This document shows, piece by piece, positions 24,698-27,614 of a DNA stretch of 27,614 nt (positions are counted from its first letter, which is position 1; each line of letters opens with the position of its first letter). The stretch is taken from positions 1 through 27,614 of the forward strand of contig JBDTBU010000239.1 of the NCBI GenBank assembly GCA_039923935.1, read 5' to 3'. A program made the position numbers and the translations under genes. The stretch comes from Paraktedonobacter sp039923935 (GTDB taxonomy: Bacteria > Chloroflexota > Ktedonobacteria > Ktedonobacterales > Ktedonobacteraceae). A model generated the notes under the pieces. The model saw only the letters and a list, made by a program, of their open reading frames with translations. It did no database searches and was not told the DNA's origin.

Positions 24698-25150
24698 CTA
24701 CAGATGTTGGCAGCGTAGCGAGATGATGCCAGGCGCGAAATGATTGGCTTTTTGGAGATACTCCTGTTCGTTCGCTTCAATCATCAGCTTATGCATCACT
24801 ACCACATCGCCATCTGGCAAGGGTTCAGCAGGTTGCAGGCACAACTCCATCACCGCATTGCCCCGTTCATAGACCTTCACGAGGCCGCCTGAACCGGGAA
24901 TGCGATAGACGCGCTGGTCAACCGTGGGGCTGGACACTTCCAGGTAGCCAAACTTGATAAGCTGCTGGTACTGGCCCTCCGAAAGCATCTCCCGCAGCAG
25001 AACCTTGGCCCGACTCTCAGCGGAGAGATGTTCGCTCATCGATTCGCGGAAACGTCCCACGCGGCCATCGGGCGTCTGCGAAAGGTAATAGATGGCTAGC
25101 AGTAAAAAGAGCAACCAGATACCTAGAAAGAGACTCAGCGTTTGCCACAT
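24698..25150 (-). CDS. Unknown membrane-anchored protein, 150 aa
   Basis: I do not recognise the family. Residues 4-23 (TLSLFLGIWLLFLLLAIYYL) form one transmembrane helix. An Arg/Glu-rich helical stretch follows (25-70; ESRAKVLLREMLSEGQYQQL). The C-terminal part from about 75 is predicted beta-rich (VYRIPGSGGLVKVYERG and GDVVVMHKLMI). With few basic residues before the helix, topology is uncertain; the soluble part is probably cytoplasmic. GGAGGG stands 8 nt before the ATG. Repeat copy C occupies the space upstream, and a long hairpin ends the gene. Its amino-acid composition is normal, and the good SD supports a real gene. Confidence 0.72.
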   Translation of the reverse strand: MWQTLSLFLGIWLLFLLLAIYYLSQTPDGRVGRFRESMSEHLSAESRAKVLLREMLSEGQYQQLIKFGYLEVSSPTVDQRVYRIPGSGGLVKVYERGNAVMELCLQPAEPLPDGDVVVMHKLMIEANEQEYLQKANHFAPGIISLRCQHL

Positions 25151-25179
25151 AGAGCCAACCCTCCTTAGTCCAATGACAC

Positions 25180-25270
25180 CTTGACCTTTTCAACTTTGCC
25201 ATGCATCCTTCTTCAAGGCGCGGACAGTTTGACTGTACCCTGATTACGATCCGCGTGAGGATATAGCAAT
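25180..25270 (+). repeat. 91-bp dispersed repeat, copy C
   Basis: Gapless relative of 2116-2206 and 12978-13068. The left end is CTTGACCTTTTCAACTTTGC, and the right end has TTACGATCCGCGTGAGGATA. The inverted arms pair differently here: CGCGGA with TCCGCG plus CTTCA with TGAGG. The right end is the most divergent of the three copies. It fills the gap between two minus-strand genes. Confidence 0.8.
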
Positions 25271-25274
25271 GAGC

Positions 25275-25520
25275 TTAGCCTCCTACAACACGAGGCACCA
25301 TCACAATTTGTTCAGCTTCACGATCAAACTGTTCAATCCGCTCGATAGGTTTGCCAGACTCAACTTTGAAAGCGGTTGCACCTCGCGAGCGCTCCTCCTG
25401 GAAAATGCGCTCAGCCTCACGGACTGCTGCGGCGGCTTCCACATCGCCAGTTCCTGCCTTTTGTTGGTCCCATACGACCCGTTCGTCACCATGCCGTGAC
25501 ATGACCCGTAGCATACCCAT
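25275..25520 (-). CDS. Small conserved-looking protein ending in Gly-Gly (possible beta-grasp fold)
   Basis: An 81-aa protein I cannot name. It begins with a probable beta-hairpin (MLRVMSRHGDERVVWD). One long helix follows (about 26-47, VEAAAAVREAERIFQEERSR), then short strands (ATAFKV; EQIVMVP), and the chain ends in VVGG. The order strand-strand-helix-strand-strand with a free C-terminal Gly-Gly is what ubiquitin-like and MoaD/ThiS-like proteins show; this is pattern reasoning, not a confirmed homology. AAGGAAGG precedes the ATG by 6-7 nt and a promoter candidate lies 63 nt upstream. No E1-, E2- or JAB-like gene is next to it. Confidence 0.72.
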   Translation of the reverse strand: MGMLRVMSRHGDERVVWDQQKAGTGDVEAAAAVREAERIFQEERSRGATAFKVESGKPIERIEQFDREAEQIVMVPRVVGG

Positions 25521-25582
25521 AGTCTGCCTTCCTTCTTGTCTTCAAACATACTCGACCGACTGACACACATTGGCATAGAATG

Positions 25583-25612
25583 AGCATAGCACGCAACCCC
25601 AAATAGCGTCAA
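25583..25612 (-). promoter_or_regulatory. Candidate promoter of the Gly-Gly protein gene
   Basis: On the minus strand TTGACG (25612-25607), an 18-nt spacer and TATGCT (25588-25583) preceded by TGC (extended -10), 63 nt before the ATG. A T6 run follows GCGGC at about 25680-25670, just past the histidine kinase stop, but I see no strong stem for it. Confidence 0.5.
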
Positions 25613-25683
25613 GCGCAACAATTTCAGCAGTTGTTCTGGTATGGTTGCAGTAACGCAGTGCACGCCCGTTAAAAAAGCCGCAT

Positions 25684-26454
25684 CTACGGAGCATCGAACG
25701 TCAAAATAAAAGTGCAGCCCTCACCAGGAGCGCTCTCGACCCAAACATGCCCACCATGCAGTTCAACGATCATTTTGACAATCGCCAAGCCCAGACCTTG
25801 ACCGCTGACCCGGCCACCTTCAGAAGGCGGAACCTGGAAAAAGCGCTCGAAGATGCGTTCATGGTATGCTGAGGCAATGCCATAGCCAGTATCCGTGACG
25901 CGTATCTCGATCCGTTCTTGCTCTGCATCCTCTGCTACATTTTGCACGGACAGCACACGCGCAGAGATGGTGACATGTCCGCCAGCAGGCGTACAGTGCA
26001 GAGCATTACAGAGCAAATTGCGTAAGGCTTGCTGCATACGCATGGCATCTACAACAAGTATGGGGAAATCTGCCGGTAGATTGGTCTCCAGGCTCACCTT
26101 CGCATCTTTGGCTGTGAGATCAAGCTCTTCTAGTACATCGCGTAGCAGATCGCGTAAAACGACTGGCTCGCGGTTCAGGCGCAACTGACCAGCGTCGGCT
26201 CGTGAGGCTAACAGCAGATCCTCGATCAACGCGTAGAGATGCTCGCTCCCAGCCCGTGCACGCTGTAAAAACTCGCGTTGCTGCTCATTCAATTCGCCCG
26301 CCAAACCCTCCAGAGTCAGGTCCAGATAGCCATTGATTGTATTAAGGGGTGAGCGCAGTTCGTGCGTCACCAGCGAAAGAAAGTTGGCCTTCATACGATT
26401 TACATCATGCATCGGTTCAGCGCGATCAGAGTGAGAGGAAGATATATCAGTCAT
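25684..26454 (-). CDS. Cytoplasmic sensor histidine kinase (orphan)
   Basis: A 256-aa histidine kinase reduced to its catalytic core. The HisKA dimerisation domain at about 20-90 has phospho-acceptor His31 in HELRSPLN. HATPase_c at about 130-255 has the N-box LRNLLCNALHCTP, G1 DTGYGIA, the F-box IFERFFQV and G2 GQGLGLAIVKMIVELHGG. All needed residues are present. There is no transmembrane helix and no PAS, GAF or receiver domain; the first 18 residues are polar. The signal must therefore come from a partner protein, or the protein may pair with a separate sensor. No response regulator gene lies next to it. I used the first ATG; M15 and M21 are alternatives. Confidence 0.92.
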   Translation of the reverse strand: MTDISSSHSDRAEPMHDVNRMKANFLSLVTHELRSPLNTINGYLDLTLEGLAGELNEQQREFLQRARAGSEHLYALIEDLLLASRADAGQLRLNREPVVLRDLLRDVLEELDLTAKDAKVSLETNLPADFPILVVDAMRMQQALRNLLCNALHCTPAGGHVTISARVLSVQNVAEDAEQERIEIRVTDTGYGIASAYHERIFERFFQVPPSEGGRVSGQGLGLAIVKMIVELHGGHVWVESAPGEGCTFILTFDAP

Positions 26455-26587
26455 GACGCCCTTTCGCCGATTTCAGTTTTGCACCCATGCATAAGAGGCA
26501 AATTGAGAAGCAAGTTCTACTCTTCTGAAAAAGACTCAGTGAGGGGATTTTGCTTTTAAACTAGAGCTAGTATATCATCCTATGGCA

Positions 26588-26609
26588 AGAGTCGTGTGTC
26601 GAAGACTCT
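26588..26609 (-). terminator. Short hairpin at the 3' end of the DoxX gene
   Basis: AGAGTC (26588-26593) and GACTCT (26604-26609) can pair around a 10-nt loop, touching the DoxX stop codon. With six pairs and no T-run it is a weak candidate. The remaining 130 nt up to the histidine kinase start hold nothing clear. Confidence 0.25.
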
Positions 26610-27016
26610 CAAACAGCATCTTTTTCGCGCATCAGTGCCAGGCGACCTGGTCCGCTGAAGACTAGCGCGAGCAGCGCGGCGAGTAGGAGCAGCTCAAATT
26701 CGTAGCCGCCGACAAAACCACTACTGCGTTTTGCCAGCAGAATTGCACACAGCATATCGATGGCGAGCAGAAACGCTAGGATGCGTGTGGCTAGACCAAG
26801 CCCAAGGATCAGCGCAAGTCCACCGAGCACTTCAAGCAACGCAATGGTTGGTCCGGCGAAACCGGGTAGCGGCACGCCGATTTTGGTGAACGTCGCAATT
26901 GTTCCAGCCAGATGGGCGAATTTGCTGAGTCCATGTGCGAGGAAGATCAGGCCCAAAACCAGGCGCAGCACAAACGGAGCCATTTGAGCCGTTGTTTGGC
27001 GATTCCAAATGTTCAT
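26609..27016 (-). CDS. DoxX-family membrane protein
   Basis: A 135-aa integral membrane protein of the DoxX family. It has four hydrophobic helices, the first with the typical LRLVLGLIFLAHGLSKF. Others are about residues 55-75 (IALLEVLGGLALILGLG), 77-95 (RILAFLLAIDMLCAILL) and 104-122 (FELLLLAALLALVFSG). Members have varied or unknown roles, some linked to thiosulfate:quinone oxidoreductase or oxidative-stress protection. The start is uncertain: the frame continues upstream through ATG 27046 to TTG 27082, and none has a strong SD. I chose 27016 because homologous proteins usually begin just before the first helix. It diverges from the NTF2-like gene. Confidence 0.87.
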   Translation of the reverse strand: MNIWNRQTTAQMAPFVLRLVLGLIFLAHGLSKFAHLAGTIATFTKIGVPLPGFAGPTIALLEVLGGLALILGLGLATRILAFLLAIDMLCAILLAKRSSGFVGGYEFELLLLAALLALVFSGPGRLALMREKDAV

Positions 27017-27190
27017 GAGTGGTACAGTTCTTTCATCTTTATGCATGTTTTTATGATCTTTCCAGGTAGCAGTGTGCTGCAATTGCTAAGTCTTTAGGAA
27101 ACAGTGAACCTGAATAACTCCCCTTTTCTATTGTATCGAACCAGCCAATTTTCGTGCTCGTAGGAATAAGGCTGTTTTTGCATCAAGAAA

Positions 27191-27218
27191 TTGTTCACGT
27201 AATGTGGCAAAATACAGA
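27191..27218 (+). promoter_or_regulatory. Possible promoter of the NTF2-like gene
   Basis: TTGTTC (27191-27196), 16-nt spacer, TACAGA (27213-27218), 27 nt before the ATG. Moderate match only. Confidence 0.35.
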
Positions 27219-27245
27219 CGATAGTACAACTATAACGAGGGGTAC

Positions 27246-27614
27246 ATGAGCTTGAGCAACGATACAAAAGAAATTTCAGAACAACTCTCTCTTGCGCGTA
27301 CGTGGATCGCGGCGTTTAATGCGCACGATGTGGCCGCGCTTGTGGCACTATACGCCACAGAGGCTGAGCTATACGATGCGGGCATGAAACGGGCGCGTCG
27401 AGGCAGTAGGGAGATCGAAGATTGGTTTACGCGGCGTTTCAGCAGCTTGCCGGAGATCAGCTATACTCCCGCAGATGAGATCGTGACGGGCGAACTGGTC
27501 GCGGTCACATGGATGGTGCGTGGGCGCACGCCGCGTCTACTGGGCCAGCGCTGGTTAGCACGACCCTTTGCAGCAGATGGCGTGAGCGTGTTTTGTGTGC
27601 ACGCCGGGTACATC
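27246..27614 (+). CDS. NTF2/SnoaL-like protein (3' end outside window)
   Basis: The reading frame from ATG 27246 stays open for 123 codons to the window edge. My translation begins with a polar helix, then ARTWIAAFNAHDVAALVALY, ATEAELYDAG, and a Gly/Arg turn before EDWFTRRFSSLPEISY. This is the usual opening of the cone-shaped SnoaL/NTF2-like fold, followed by beta-strands (EIVTGELVAVTWMVRG). Such proteins are ketosteroid-isomerase-like enzymes, polyketide cyclases or stress proteins, so no substrate can be named. GAGGGG lies 4 nt before the ATG. A stop was not reached. Confidence 0.82.
   Translation, partial: MSLSNDTKEISEQLSLARTWIAAFNAHDVAALVALYATEAELYDAGMKRARRGSREIEDWFTRRFSSLPEISYTPADEIVTGELVAVTWMVRGRTPRLLGQRWLARPFAADGVSVFCVHAGYI

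Noticed and set aside
25180..25270. The 91-bp repeats as a small coding sequence: the reverse strand gives GK(V/A)E(K/Q)VK in all three copies with third-position changes
   Set aside because: In every copy the frame has a TGA a few codons upstream and no consistent start or ribosome site. The plus-strand frame shared by A and B has an internal stop in C.
1..27614. Insertion sequences, integrases, tRNA or attachment sites
   Set aside because: No transposase or integrase motif and no tRNA-like cloverleaf was found on either strand by eye.

Overview
The window is a 27.6-kb piece of a bacterial chromosome of moderate GC content. Gene content suggests Chloroflexota, probably the class Ktedonobacteria: zinc-ribbon Ser/Thr kinases, TPR and Uma2 proteins, and a ylmD/ylmE/yggT cluster whose middle gene is not sepF. 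This placement is inference from style; no 16S or other marker gene is present. No tRNA, rRNA, transposase or CRISPR array was seen.

Layout. (1) 1-2104, minus strand: a thiamine operon tenA-thiD-thiE (thiE cut by the window edge) with overlapping genes, preceded by a clear TPP riboswitch. (2) 2281-3138: a SAM-dependent methyltransferase with its own promoter. (3) 3351-10038, minus: a complete four-gene Wadjet (JetABCD) anti-plasmid system with overlapping genes and a candidate promoter at 10217-10245. (4) 10330-14498, plus: an alpha/beta hydrolase, a type-B carboxylesterase, and a carboxymuconolactone-decarboxylase-like/SDR pair, possibly a small catabolic region. (5) 14648-17560: a large TPR protein diverging from a stand-alone cyclic-nucleotide-binding domain protein. 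(6) 17592-18734, minus: Uma2 protein and NrdR. (7) 18892-21743, plus: pgeF-yggS-(unknown membrane protein)-yggT-yggU, resembling the Firmicutes/actinobacterial ylm cluster next to ftsZ, with an unrelated protein in the sepF position. (8) 21815-27016, minus: a zinc-ribbon/kinase/transmembrane/periplasmic-binding receptor kinase, two small unknown proteins (one ending in Gly-Gly), an orphan histidine kinase and a DoxX protein. (9) 27246-end: an NTF2/SnoaL-like protein cut by the window edge.

The feature not explained by known families is a dispersed 91-bp repeat. It occurs three times (2116-2206, 12978-13068, 25180-25270), always on the same strand, and aligns without a single gap. Both ends are conserved, the centre is variable, and an internal inverted repeat is kept in different ways in the three copies. 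One copy also carries a promoter-like -35/-10 pair in front of the decarboxylase/SDR pair. Other points worth a look are the Gly-Gly-tailed small protein, which could be ubiquitin-like, the receptor-kinase fusion, and the long perfect hairpins that overlap gene ends.
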